Shown here piece by piece: positions 1 through 7,388 of a stretch of 12,993 nt of DNA. The number at the start of each line of letters is the position of its first letter. Positions within the stretch are counted from its first letter, which is position 1. Position numbers and translations under genes: made by a program. The notes below the pieces were generated by a model. That model did no database searches and was not told where the DNA came from. It worked only from the letters and a program-made list of their open reading frames with translations. The stretch is from Syntrophomonadaceae bacterium (lineage in GTDB: Bacteria; Bacillota; Dethiobacteria; DTU022): NCBI GenBank assembly GCA_007130585.1, contig SLSE01000149.1, forward strand, positions 1-12,993. Direction: 5' to 3'.

Positions 1-309
1 CATCCCCAGCTCATGTCCCTGCTGGACAGGGCGGGATTTGTCCGGATCTGGAGCGGGGAACGCTTTTCCGGCAAGGTAGGAGGGCCGATTACCGTAGCCC
101 GTCGTGCCGGACAGAACATGGCCTTTTCCCAGCTGCTGATGTGGTTTTTTATAAACGATATCATTGTGCCCGGGTCAAGCTACTGGACAATGTCTGTAGC
201 CGGCGCCAAAGCGGCCCGGGACGCTTCCGAGGATCAGGAAGCGCTGCTTCATATTTCACATTTTGTAAATAACATGAGCAAAGTTATGACGGCCCTCGGG
301 AAACTTTAA
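1..309 (+). CDS. NADPH-dependent FMN reductase-like flavoprotein (3' part only)
   Basis: The reading frame is open from base 1 and ends at TAA 307-309, so about 102 C-terminal codons are visible and the N-terminal half lies outside the window. The stretch LMSLLDRAGF followed by GKVGGPITVARRAGQN is typical of the second half of flavodoxin-fold NADPH-dependent FMN reductase family proteins (usual length near 180-200 residues), where these segments follow the flavin-binding loop and line the flavin site. Family members reduce flavins or quinone-like compounds in the cytosol using NAD(P)H. The gene converges on the MaoC-like gene with only 3 bases between the two stop codons, so it is not part of the minus-strand operon. 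The family assignment is fairly safe; the substrate is unknown. Confidence 0.75.
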   Translation, partial: HPQLMSLLDRAGFVRIWSGERFSGKVGGPITVARRAGQNMAFSQLLMWFFINDIIVPGSSYWTMSVAGAKAARDASEDQEALLHISHFVNNMSKVMTALGKL

Positions 310-312
310 GCT

Positions 313-732
313 CTAGGTTTTCTTCATGATTGTGGCCTGGCCTTCGATTACAATATCGCCGGACTGGTTTAGCGCTTCAGTTTTTAAGCAGGCGATGTTT
401 TTTTCTGTGATCAGTTCAATAACTTCCACCCGGGCAGTAATGGTATCGCCGATATAAACCGGGGCCCGGAATTTAAGGTTTTGTTCCAGGTAAATTGTAT
501 TTTTCCCGGGCAAAGTAGTCCCGAGGACGGTAGATATCAGGCCGGCGCTGAGCATACCGTGGGCTATTCTTTTTTTGAAAGGGCTTTTTTCTGCAAATTC
601 CCGGTCGACGTGAAGGGGATTAAAGTCACCGCAGATTCCGGCAAAATTATAAACATCTGTTTCAGATATGGTTTTGCTGAATTCAGCTGTATCGCCTATA
701 TTTAAATCGGAGTAGGGGATGTCGGCAATCAT
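313..732 (-). CDS. MaoC-like (R)-specific enoyl-CoA hydratase (PhaJ type)
   Basis: A 139-residue single hot-dog-fold protein, the usual size for PhaJ-type hydratases. The hydratase-2 motif is present as GDFNPLHVD, giving Asp36, Asn38 and His41 as the catalytic and substrate-positioning residues; HGMLSAGL with Ser62 follows as in PhaJ. Known members hydrate trans-2-enoyl-CoA to (R)-3-hydroxyacyl-CoA in the cytosol, linking beta-oxidation to polyhydroxyalkanoate synthesis or to other (R)-hydroxyacyl-CoA chemistry. The start is supported by GGAGG eight bases before ATG. The gene lies 36 bases after the TetR gene on the same strand and is probably co-transcribed with it. A broader MaoC-family dehydratase role (for example in branched-chain or aromatic acyl-CoA degradation) is equally possible. 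Confidence 0.85.
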   Translation of the reverse strand: MIADIPYSDLNIGDTAEFSKTISETDVYNFAGICGDFNPLHVDREFAEKSPFKKRIAHGMLSAGLISTVLGTTLPGKNTIYLEQNLKFRAPVYIGDTITARVEVIELITEKNIACLKTEALNQSGDIVIEGQATIMKKT

Positions 733-768
733 GGCAAATACCTCCTGAAATTGGCTGGGATTATGAAA

Positions 769-1395
769 TTAACCGGGATCAATTCCGTTCAGGATGAATT
801 CCCGGATTGTTTCCAGTTGTTTTTCATCGGGCAACTTTTGTTCCCACAGCGGCCAGCGCATACCGGTAAAAATACTGATGCCCATCAGGCAGAAGGCAAG
901 CATTTCGGGCTCCATTTGTTTGATCTGCTTTTTAGTCATGGCTTTTTCCAGGTGTTCCGCGTAGCCCCTGCTGAAGTTAGTGTAGTGCCATTTAAATATT
1001 TCGATATCAACAAATTCTGCTTCCCTGATCAGGGCGTACAGGGTGGGGTTTTCCAGGCAGTAACGGTAAAAGGCCATAATCCCCTCTACTTCGGCTTCCT
1101 TACGATCAGGAATATCTTTGATGGCAATCTGGATATATTTACGGACTTCATGATGAACATAGTAAATTAACTCCCTGAAAATATCTTTCTTGCCCCGAAA
1201 ATAGAGGTAAAAAGTGCCCATGGCAACTCCTGCGTGCTCTGTGATGGCGTAAACAGAGGTTTCATGGTAGCCTTTTTCCCCGATAATCTCTTCAGCGGCC
1301 TTAAGCAGTTTGTTGAAGGTAGCCTTGCCCCGCCTGGTTTTAGGAAGGATTACTCCTTCGTTATTATTGTCTTTTACTGTATCGCCAGTATTCAT
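769..1395 (-). CDS. TetR/AcrR-family transcriptional regulator
   Basis: A 208-residue protein with a classic N-terminal TetR DNA-binding domain at about residues 25-72. The helix-turn-helix runs from KGYHETSVYAITEHAGVAMG into TFYLYFRGKKDIF. The rest is an all-helical ligand-binding and dimerisation domain that is not recognisable by sequence. The HTH resembles regulators such as Bacillus FadR, which bind acyl-CoAs and de-repress fatty acid catabolism genes; with acyl-CoA synthetases, a hydratase and a KAS III-like gene alongside, an acyl-CoA or organic acid effector is a reasonable inference but is not shown by the sequence. AAGGTGG lies just before the ATG. A candidate promoter with a dyad in its spacer lies upstream, which would allow autoregulation. 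Confidence 0.88.
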   Translation of the reverse strand: MNTGDTVKDNNNEGVILPKTRRGKATFNKLLKAAEEIIGEKGYHETSVYAITEHAGVAMGTFYLYFRGKKDIFRELIYYVHHEVRKYIQIAIKDIPDRKEAEVEGIMAFYRYCLENPTLYALIREAEFVDIEIFKWHYTNFSRGYAEHLEKAMTKKQIKQMEPEMLAFCLMGISIFTGMRWPLWEQKLPDEKQLETIREFILNGIDPG

Positions 1396-1434
1396 AGGCC
1401 CACCTTATTTAATGCAGTTTATTGGGTCAATCAA

Positions 1435-1463
1435 AGTTTATCCGATCAGGCTGCTCCGGTCAA
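1435..1463 (-). promoter_or_regulatory. Candidate promoter of the TetR-maoC pair, with internal dyad
   Basis: On the minus strand TTGACC (1458-1463) and TAAACT (1435-1440) are separated by 17 bases, 40 bases upstream of the regulator's start codon. An imperfect dyad, CCGATCAG-G-CTGCTCCGG (1442-1459), fills the spacer and touches the -35 box, a common place for a TetR-type autoregulatory operator. The -10 box matches consensus at only 4 of 6 positions, and read-through from the upstream KAS III-like gene is possible because no terminator is seen. Confidence 0.35.
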
Positions 1464-1490
1464 TTTCGTATTCCCGTTAAAGCTCCCCAG

Positions 1491-2516
1491 TTAAGATGCG
1501 TTTCCCCACTGGATTATTGTCGAACCCCAGGTATAACCGGTTCCGGCGGCCAGCAGGGCTACGGTGTCTCCGTCTTTTAAGCGTCCCAGTTTTTCTGCTT
1601 CGGTCAGGGCAATGATTTGATCGGCAGCCTGGACATGTCCGTAATCCTGGAGATAAAAGCTCTGTTCTTCGGTCAAGCCGTATTTCCTGAGCAGGTCGCT
1701 ATAAAGGGATCTCTTAAAGTGGATGGGAGCCAGGAAATCAAGATCAGCCATTGTTTTACCGCTTTTTTCCAGCGCAATTCTTACTACATCAATAAAATTG
1801 TCAAAGGTAATCGGATCCAGGTATTCTTTCATTTCTTCAGGGTCAATTACGTCCAGTTTGCCTGAATCGGGGCTGCAGTTTAACGATGAAACCGGGTTAA
1901 CCGAGCCTCCGTCCAAAACCTTGACATGCTTGCTGAAAAATCCCGCTGTAATATTGTGTGTTTCCAGGACCAGGTTTTTTGCCGCGCCTTTCTGCAGCAG
2001 GACGGCTGCTCCCCCATCGCCAAAGTTATACATGAAGCGGACCCTGGGGTTTTTATAATCGATCAGGTACGATTCTTTGCTACCCATGGTTAAAAGGACA
2101 TTGTTCATGGTATCGTCAGAAAGCATCAGCCCCTTGACCATGCGCAGGGCCACCGTGAAGCCGGCGCACAGCGAGTAGATCTCGGTGGCGAAGGCCTGCT
2201 CTGCGCCAAGCTCGTGCTGAAGTTTGCAGGCACAGGACCAGACCGGATAGTCCTTATACTGACTGCCGAAGAATATAACCGCGTCGAGGGCGGCCGGGTC
2301 GAAATCTTTAAGTGCGTCGCGGGCTGCGGCCAGGGCCATGTCAGATACGTGTTCATCCGGGCCGGCAACGTGCTTCTGGCGCAGACCCATTTTTTCTCTG
2401 ACAACTTCAAGCGGAATACCTGTTTTATCCGCAATATCGGCGCTGGTCTCGATATTGTCGGGCAGGTAAACTCCCAGCCTTGTCATACCTATCGTTTCTT
2501 TAGTTTTATCTAACAT
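1491..2516 (-). CDS. KAS III-like (3-oxoacyl-ACP synthase III family) thiolase-fold enzyme
   Basis: A 341-residue protein of usual KAS III length. The N-terminal half begins MTRLGVYLPDN from residue 11 and contains SLCAGF, placing the nucleophilic cysteine at Cys117. The C-terminal half has PIHFKRS (His266, the family active-site His) and ends with the glycine loop AAGTGYTWGS. The third KAS III catalytic position, usually Asn in YGN-type motifs, reads YGHVQAADQ here, so it is His294. Relatives catalyse Claisen condensation or acyl transfer using an acyl-CoA bound to the cysteine. The start has GGGAG eight bases upstream. The gene follows livM after 82 bases. It is not a typical FabH, since no other fatty acid synthesis genes are nearby; a specialised condensation, acyl-transfer or CoA-cleavage role is possible. 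Confidence 0.78.
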   Translation of the reverse strand: MLDKTKETIGMTRLGVYLPDNIETSADIADKTGIPLEVVREKMGLRQKHVAGPDEHVSDMALAAARDALKDFDPAALDAVIFFGSQYKDYPVWSCACKLQHELGAEQAFATEIYSLCAGFTVALRMVKGLMLSDDTMNNVLLTMGSKESYLIDYKNPRVRFMYNFGDGGAAVLLQKGAAKNLVLETHNITAGFFSKHVKVLDGGSVNPVSSLNCSPDSGKLDVIDPEEMKEYLDPITFDNFIDVVRIALEKSGKTMADLDFLAPIHFKRSLYSDLLRKYGLTEEQSFYLQDYGHVQAADQIIALTEAEKLGRLKDGDTVALLAAGTGYTWGSTIIQWGNAS

Positions 2517-2591
2517 GGCGACAACTCCCTGTAAGCGATAGTAAAAGTTGCGTGCATATGTTCCCCGTACAAATATTCTACAGACGAAAGG

Positions 2592-2612
2592 GCGGCAGTT
2601 ATGTCCTGCCGC
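2592..2612 (-). terminator. Stem-loop over the livM stop codon, possible weak terminator
   Basis: GCGGCAG and CTGCCGC form a perfect 7-base-pair, GC-rich stem with a 7-base loop that contains the livM TAA. In the minus-strand transcript the stem is followed by CCTTTCGTCTG, which is only a poor U tract. It could attenuate transcription between the transporter genes and the KAS III-like gene, or protect the 3' end of the transporter message, rather than terminate fully. Confidence 0.4.
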
Positions 2613-3609
2613 GCGCCTTCCAACGTTCCCGAAGCTGAAGGTATGCTCCCACTAAACCTTTAGGCATATAGAGAACCACCAGAACATAAATTGCCCCGAA
2701 AAACAGCAGCCAGCGTGAGAAAATTTCATGAATGCCGCGCAGCTCCAGCAGGTAGTTCTGGGCAAGCTGGACAAATGCCGTCCCGAAAATTGCACCGTAG
2801 AGCGTCCCTGTGCCCCCGACAATCGTATACAAAAGGGCATTAAGTGTGCTCTGGACAGTGAGCAGTTCCGTGTTGGCAAAGCGGGTCAGAAGAGCAAACA
2901 TTATCCCCGCTGCAGCAGAAGCCATTCCTGCAACAACCAGGGCAATTAGTTTGTATTTCTTGGTATCGTAGCCTAGAAATTTTGCTCTCTGATCGTTATC
3001 GCGAATAGCCTGCAGGACCCGTCCTGTCGGCGAATTAACAAACTGCCTTAAAATCAGGGTCATGGCAATCAGGAACAAAAGGGCGTAATAATACATCATC
3101 ATCCGGTCCTGGAACATGAGCGGCACCCTGAAAGTCAGGCCGTCCGCACCCTGTGTATACTCGCGCAGTGTTTCAGCAGTGTGACGGCCTATTTCGCCGA
3201 AAGCCAGGGTGATCATGGCGCAGGCAATAACACCCGTAAAACCTGATCCCCTGAAAGCGAATTGGCCCATTATATATGCCACCACGGCAGCGAAGGCCAG
3301 TGAAACCAGAAGTGCGAGCAGCAGGGTGTCCAGGGTTGCGCCCATGCGCGAAAACATAATGCCGGCGATGTAAGTCCCGCCACCAAAGAACAGGGCATGG
3401 CCCAGGTTAATGATGCCTGTATAGCCTCTTAAAATATCATAACTCATGCCGAATATTGCCAGTATATAAATCCGGCTTAAAAGGGTTATAGTGGTCAGGC
3501 CTGTTATATGAGGAATAATTAGAATAAACACCGCTAAAAGGCTGAGAAATAGCCACGTGCCGGGGCCAAAAGCCGGTTTTTTGCGCAGAATATTAGTCAG
3601 CAGTGGCAT
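2599..3609 (-). CDS. livM: Branched-chain amino acid-type ABC transporter permease LivM
   Basis: A 336-residue, very hydrophobic inner-membrane protein of the HAAT-family permease type. It has a first membrane segment near residues 18-35, the family motif RGYTGIINLGHALFFGGGTY at about 61-80, a cytoplasmic coupling loop SPTGRVLQAIRDNDQRAKFLGYD at about 193-215 that contacts the ATPases, the segment GGTGTLYGAIFG at 265-276, and a MPKGLVG end motif near 315. With LivH it forms the translocation pore; the complex usually carries leucine, isoleucine and valine but also amides, urea or aromatic and alicyclic acids in some bacteria. The ATG overlaps the livH stop by one base (TAATG), so translation is probably coupled; GGTGAG lies six bases before it. 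It is the last transporter gene. Confidence 0.93.
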   Translation of the reverse strand: MPLLTNILRKKPAFGPGTWLFLSLLAVFILIIPHITGLTTITLLSRIYILAIFGMSYDILRGYTGIINLGHALFFGGGTYIAGIMFSRMGATLDTLLLALLVSLAFAAVVAYIMGQFAFRGSGFTGVIACAMITLAFGEIGRHTAETLREYTQGADGLTFRVPLMFQDRMMMYYYALLFLIAMTLILRQFVNSPTGRVLQAIRDNDQRAKFLGYDTKKYKLIALVVAGMASAAAGIMFALLTRFANTELLTVQSTLNALLYTIVGGTGTLYGAIFGTAFVQLAQNYLLELRGIHEIFSRWLLFFGAIYVLVVLYMPKGLVGAYLQLRERWKARGRT

Positions 3610-4475
3610 TAGTTTCTCACCGCCATTCCAAATAGACCTTCAGGTTTTAAAGTAAGAACCAGCAGTAATAAAAGCACGGTTGTATAAACAGTGAGAGGCG
3701 GGTAGAACCAGGAAACAAAGGCTACGGTTAAACCGATAATTATACTGCCTACGGCCGAGCCATAAAACGAGCCCATGCCGCCCAGGATAATGACTATAAA
3801 AGCAAGTATCTGATTATTAATACCCATTCCGGACCAGACGCTGCCGACAAGAGGGACATAGAGAGCGCCGCCCAGGGCAGCCAGAGCTGCTCCTCCGGCA
3901 AATACGCCCGCGAAGTAAACCTTGATATTGATGCCCAGGGCTTGCACCATCTCAGGAGATTGAATCCCGGCACGCATAACCATACCTACCTTAGTCCTGT
4001 TCACGAGGTAGTTAATGCCTATGGCTACAAGGATCCCGACCACGATTAAAAATATCCTGTACTGGGAGATGATGACTGCATCTATAACCCAGGTTCCATC
4101 CATAAATTCCGGCCGGGAAGCCGGAATCGGGTTTGGGCCCCAAAAAAGTCGGGCCATATCGGTAAAAACAACTCCCAGTCCGAGCGTAATTAAAATTTGT
4201 GCAGTTACATTACCGTAAACCGGACGAATAAATAATCTTTCAAAAACCAGTCCCATTAAAGCACCGGCTGCAACAGCAGCAATAATAGCGATTGGAAAAC
4301 TGCCAGTCATACTAAATATCCAGATACTTACATAGCCGCCCCAGATAAACAGAACGCCGTGTGTAAAGTTTACGACACCCAGAAGTCCCAAGATAATTGA
4401 CAATCCGGCAGCCATTAGAAAAATTAGAGCGCCTTCAGCCAAACCGTTTATCAAAAGCATTAGGAATATGTGCAA
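3609..4475 (-). CDS. livH: Branched-chain amino acid-type ABC transporter permease LivH
   Basis: A 288-residue multi-spanning permease of normal LivH length. Seen in order: NGLAEGALIFLMAAGLS at residues 10-26, GLLGVVNFTHG at about 30-40, the coupling loop TKVGMVMRAGIQSPEMVQAL at about 161-180, LGGMGSFYGSAVGS at about 231-244, and the end motif LKPEGLFG near 276. It pairs with LivM in the membrane. The start is TTG at 4473-4475, preceded by GAGGTGGTGG; the next possible start, ATG at residue 6, has no Shine-Dalgarno, so TTG is preferred. It lies 35 bases after livF and overlaps livM by one base. The use of TTG and a compact layout fits balanced translation within the operon. The substrate cannot be told from the permease. 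Confidence 0.93.
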   Translation of the reverse strand: MHIFLMLLINGLAEGALIFLMAAGLSIILGLLGVVNFTHGVLFIWGGYVSIWIFSMTGSFPIAIIAAVAAGALMGLVFERLFIRPVYGNVTAQILITLGLGVVFTDMARLFWGPNPIPASRPEFMDGTWVIDAVIISQYRIFLIVVGILVAIGINYLVNRTKVGMVMRAGIQSPEMVQALGINIKVYFAGVFAGGAALAALGGALYVPLVGSVWSGMGINNQILAFIVIILGGMGSFYGSAVGSIIIGLTVAFVSWFYPPLTVYTTVLLLLLVLTLKPEGLFGMAVRN

Positions 4476-4510
4476 GACTTAACCACCACCTCTGCGATTT
4501 TGCGATAATC

Positions 4511-5224
4511 TCAAGCGGTTACAAAGCCCAGGTGTTTCCTCTGGAGTTCTTCGTCATCCATAAGTTCTTTAATCGTGCCGTCCAGGACAGTTTGCCCTTC
4601 AGCGATAATATAGTAACGGTCACCTACAGCACAGGCCATTTCAAAGTTCTGCTCAACGAGAACAATTGTTTTTTCCTGTTTAAAGGTAAGCAGTGTATCC
4701 CGGACTTTTTCTACGATAATCGGGGCCAGCCCTTTACTTGGTTCATCGATCAAAATAATTTTGTTGTCATTAACAAGGGCCCTTGCGATAGAAAGCATTT
4801 GCCGCTGCCCACCGCTTAATGTGGAGGCCAGCCTTTTATAGGATTCTTTCAGATCGGTGAAAAGTTCCAGCACATGGTCCCGCCTGTCAACCGTATCCTG
4901 ATCTTCCTGCCACATGGCAATCAGCAGGTTTTCTTCGACTGTTAAAGCATCAAAAATGCCGTAATCTTCGGGGACAAAGCCAATGCCCTGGCGAACCGTA
5001 TGGTAAGGTGGCATTGCGGTTAAATCTACGCTGTCAAGAATTATTTTGCCGGCGCTGGCAGGAACCAGGCCGATTATAGTGCGCAGGGTTGTCGTTTTTC
5101 CTGCCCCGTTCCGCCCCAGGATAACTACAGCTTCACCGGGGTAAACTTCCAGGGTTACCCCCTGCAGGATATGGAAAGGACCAATAAATGAAGATACATT
5201 ATCAAGTTTAAGCAGTGGATCCAT
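4511..5224 (-). CDS. livF: Branched-chain amino acid-type ABC transporter ATPase LivF
   Basis: A 237-residue ABC ATPase. Walker A is GRNGAGKT (37-44), the signature is LSGGQRQ (136-142), Walker B is IILIDEPSKGL (156-166), and the H-loop position is VEQNF with Gln192, the normal LivF variation from His. The Q-loop region reads VPEDYGIF (84-91); many LivF proteins have VPEGR-like sequence here. It forms a heterodimer with LivG on the cytoplasmic face of LivH and LivM and hydrolyses ATP to drive uptake. Its ATG lies inside the 3' end of livG (17 shared bases), and its Shine-Dalgarno (GGAGGGGG) lies within livG, so the two are likely translationally coupled to give equal amounts. Confidence 0.94.
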   Translation of the reverse strand: MDPLLKLDNVSSFIGPFHILQGVTLEVYPGEAVVILGRNGAGKTTTLRTIIGLVPASAGKIILDSVDLTAMPPYHTVRQGIGFVPEDYGIFDALTVEENLLIAMWQEDQDTVDRRDHVLELFTDLKESYKRLASTLSGGQRQMLSIARALVNDNKIILIDEPSKGLAPIIVEKVRDTLLTFKQEKTIVLVEQNFEMACAVGDRYYIIAEGQTVLDGTIKELMDDEELQRKHLGFVTA

Positions 5225-5981
5225 TTAGAATGCCCCCTCCGAGGTAAGCTTTTAGAACATCTGGATTTTCTGATACTTCAGCGGCAGTTCCCTCAGTAAG
5301 AACAGAACCGTTAACCAGCACAATAACTGTATCGGATAACTTTGTAACCAGGTCCATCTTATGCTCTATCAGCAGGACTGTGTTTTGCTGTTCTTGCTTG
5401 GTTTTGCTTAATAGTTCAAACATTGCCGGCACTTCTTCCAGGGCCATTCCCGCTGTTGGCTCGTCGAGGAGGAGAACATCAGGTTTCATGGCCAGCACCA
5501 TGGCCAGTTCCAGTTTGCGTTGTTCTCCGTGGTTCAGGCTTGCTGCCGGGGAGTTCATTTTGTCATCAAGCAGGACCTGTTCCAGTAAAGCTGAGGCTTC
5601 TTCTTCCAGGGCCGGAAATTTTTTATAAGATGTAAAAATTTTGTAACCGGTTTTTTCTCTTGACTGCAGGGCTAAGCGAACGTTTTCATGGACAGTTAAG
5701 TTTGGAAAAACATTGGTTAACTGGAATGAACGCCCGATGCCCATGGCCACTCTTTGCATAGGGGACAGACCTGTTATGTCTGTCCCCTTGAAATATACAA
5801 TTCCGTTAGTTGGCTGCAACAGGCCGCTGATGAGATTGAAAAGTGTTGTTTTCCCGGCGCCGTTTGGCCCGATAATCGTGGTAAACAGGCCTTTTTTTAC
5901 TGTGATGCTTACATCATTAACTGCTTTAAGGCCTCCAAAATTAATTGTTAGGTTTTTAGTCTCAATCAGCGTCTCTGACAT
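5208..5981 (-). CDS. livG: Branched-chain amino acid-type ABC transporter ATPase LivG
   Basis: With the chosen start this is a 257-residue ABC ATPase. Walker A is GPNGAGKT (38-45), the signature LNHGEQRKLELA (149-160) is the LivG-type replacement for LSGGQ, Walker B is VLLLDEPTAGM (169-179), and the switch His is in LIEHKMD (His207). The FKGTDITGLSP and GRSFQLTNVFPNLTV segments are typical of LivG. An ATG five codons upstream (5994-5996) is possible but has no Shine-Dalgarno, whereas ATG 5979-5981 is preceded by GGGAG eight bases away and begins MSETLIETKNL, as relatives do. It follows the binding-protein gene by 37 bases and overlaps livF by 17 bases. Confidence 0.93.
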   Translation of the reverse strand: MSETLIETKNLTINFGGLKAVNDVSITVKKGLFTTIIGPNGAGKTTLFNLISGLLQPTNGIVYFKGTDITGLSPMQRVAMGIGRSFQLTNVFPNLTVHENVRLALQSREKTGYKIFTSYKKFPALEEEASALLEQVLLDDKMNSPAASLNHGEQRKLELAMVLAMKPDVLLLDEPTAGMALEEVPAMFELLSKTKQEQQNTVLLIEHKMDLVTKLSDTVIVLVNGSVLTEGTAAEVSENPDVLKAYLGGGILNGSTA

Positions 5982-6018
5982 TACAGCAACTCCCATCTTG
6001 TTTATTTAGACTAGCTGT

Positions 6019-7275
6019 TTACCGTGGAGCATCATCAGGCACGGTAACAGGTGGCATCAGGTCTTCAGCAGGGATTACCCTTTCAAGGACCGGTACCGGA
6101 TGATCGTCCCCCTCCTCAAGGGTAATTTCGAAAAGTGGCTGCATGGCCTGGTGGTCTTCTTCCCTGAACCAGCGCATGCCTGTTGGAGAATCAAATTCCA
6201 TGCCGCGTAAAGTTTCGATTAAAACCTCGCTGTCAGTATCTCCACCTGTCTGTTCCAGGGCAGTTACTAAAGCGGCAGCACAGGCCATGCCGCCGGAAGT
6301 GAAGATATCGGGAGGTGAATCGTATCTTGCAAAGTGTTCTTCAATGAGCCAGTCATTCATGGGGTTGGCAGGGGGTACTGTATGATAGTAAACAGTAAAA
6401 CCCTGCATGCCTACTACAGCGTGCATCATGCGCAGGGCGGCAATTTCCGGCGCCCCGGTTGAAATGGTAATACCCTGTCCCTGGACGTCCAGTTCTGCCA
6501 GCTGGCCCCAGGGGTTATTTGCCCCGGCCCAGACGACAAAGAGGTAATCAGGGTCGGCTTCTATAATCCGCAGAATGTAGGAAGTAAAGTCGGTAGCATC
6601 AGCCGGTGGGAATTCCTGGATTACAATTTCTGCCCCCCGGGCTTCTGCCTCAGGCACAAAGGGATCGACTCCTGCCCGGCCGAAAGCTGTATCCGGTGCC
6701 AGGGTGGCAATCCTGGTGCCCTCTGAAGCGATAACCTCTGCCATGGCAATAGCGTCCTGGGCAGTATTTCTGCCGGTGCGGAATACATAGCGGTTCCAGA
6801 ACTCTCCCGTTATAACATCGGCTGCTGCCGGTTCATAGATTATAACCGTTTCGAATTCTTCGGCGATCGGCGATATGGCCAGGGCATCGGCAGATGAAGT
6901 TACCCCTACGAGGATTTCAACTTCGTCCTGGTCCAGCAGCTTGGTTGCTCGTTCCCTTGCTACATCGGGAACCGTGGTGGTATCTTCCCAGATCACTTCA
7001 ATCGGCCTGCCGGCAACAGTCATGGTGCCGTCTGTCATGTATTCAAGGCCTAATTCGAAGCCTCTCTGGAACTGGTTGCCGTAATCTTCAAGCACGCCGC
7101 TGAGCGATGACAGGGCGCCAACTTTTATGGGTTCACCTTCAGGCTCTGCGGGAGCTTCATCATCGACAGGTTCCGGATCATCTACCGGAACGGCCTCTTC
7201 CTCGGCGCAACCGGCAATTAGCAGAGCAAACGCTAAAACTACCAGCAAAGCAAACTTAAAATAAGCAGACTTCAT
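6019..7275 (-). CDS. ABC transporter substrate-binding lipoprotein (LivJ/LivK family)
   Basis: A 418-residue exported lipoprotein of the periplasmic-binding-protein type I fold (Peripla_BP_6). The start at 7275 is set by GAGGAGGG five bases upstream and gives a proper lipoprotein signal, MKSAYFK followed by a hydrophobic core and LLIAGC with the lipidated Cys23; an ATG nine codons upstream is therefore unlikely. A strongly acidic Pro/Glu/Asp linker (about residues 24-49) precedes the binding domain, which begins IKVGALSSLSG at about 50. The segments VGVTSSADALAISPIAEE, TAFGRAGVDPFVPEAEARGA and PADATDFTSYILRI are typical of the family. It captures the ligand outside the membrane and delivers it to LivHM. 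The ligand is unknown; family members bind amino acids, amides, urea or aromatic acids. Confidence 0.92.
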   Translation of the reverse strand: MKSAYFKFALLVVLAFALLIAGCAEEEAVPVDDPEPVDDEAPAEPEGEPIKVGALSSLSGVLEDYGNQFQRGFELGLEYMTDGTMTVAGRPIEVIWEDTTTVPDVARERATKLLDQDEVEILVGVTSSADALAISPIAEEFETVIIYEPAAADVITGEFWNRYVFRTGRNTAQDAIAMAEVIASEGTRIATLAPDTAFGRAGVDPFVPEAEARGAEIVIQEFPPADATDFTSYILRIIEADPDYLFVVWAGANNPWGQLAELDVQGQGITISTGAPEIAALRMMHAVVGMQGFTVYYHTVPPANPMNDWLIEEHFARYDSPPDIFTSGGMACAAALVTALEQTGGDTDSEVLIETLRGMEFDSPTGMRWFREEDHQAMQPLFEITLEEGDDHPVPVLERVIPAEDLMPPVTVPDDAPR

Positions 7276-7388
7276 GTTTTCCCTCCTCAGAATAATGTTC
7301 AAACTTGAAAACCCTGAAAATGATGCTTTATGATCCCTCCTTTCAGCTGCGGAATTAAAAACCCGGACTCTAAACTCAAAAACTCGTG
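7276..7388 (-). other. Leader between synthetase 1 and the transporter operon, with an orphan Shine-Dalgarno
   Basis: This 113-base gap holds the real ribosome binding site of the binding-protein gene (minus-strand GAGGAGGG at about 7281-7288) and a second, stronger one, AAAGGAGGG (7335-7343), which is not followed by any ATG, GTG or TTG at a useful distance. A small dyad TTCAA-AC-TTGAA lies at 7298-7309. No convincing promoter or terminator is seen, so the transporter genes may be read from the synthetase 1 promoter. Confidence 0.4.

Noticed and set aside
4015..4218. Plus-strand open frames within the transporter and synthetase genes
   Set aside because: All lie opposite strongly conserved minus-strand genes, lack ribosome binding sites and show no recognisable protein features.
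7291..7322. Promoter TTTTCA-17-CATTAT directly before the binding-protein gene
   Set aside because: Both boxes match consensus poorly and the transcription start would fall on or after the ribosome binding site.
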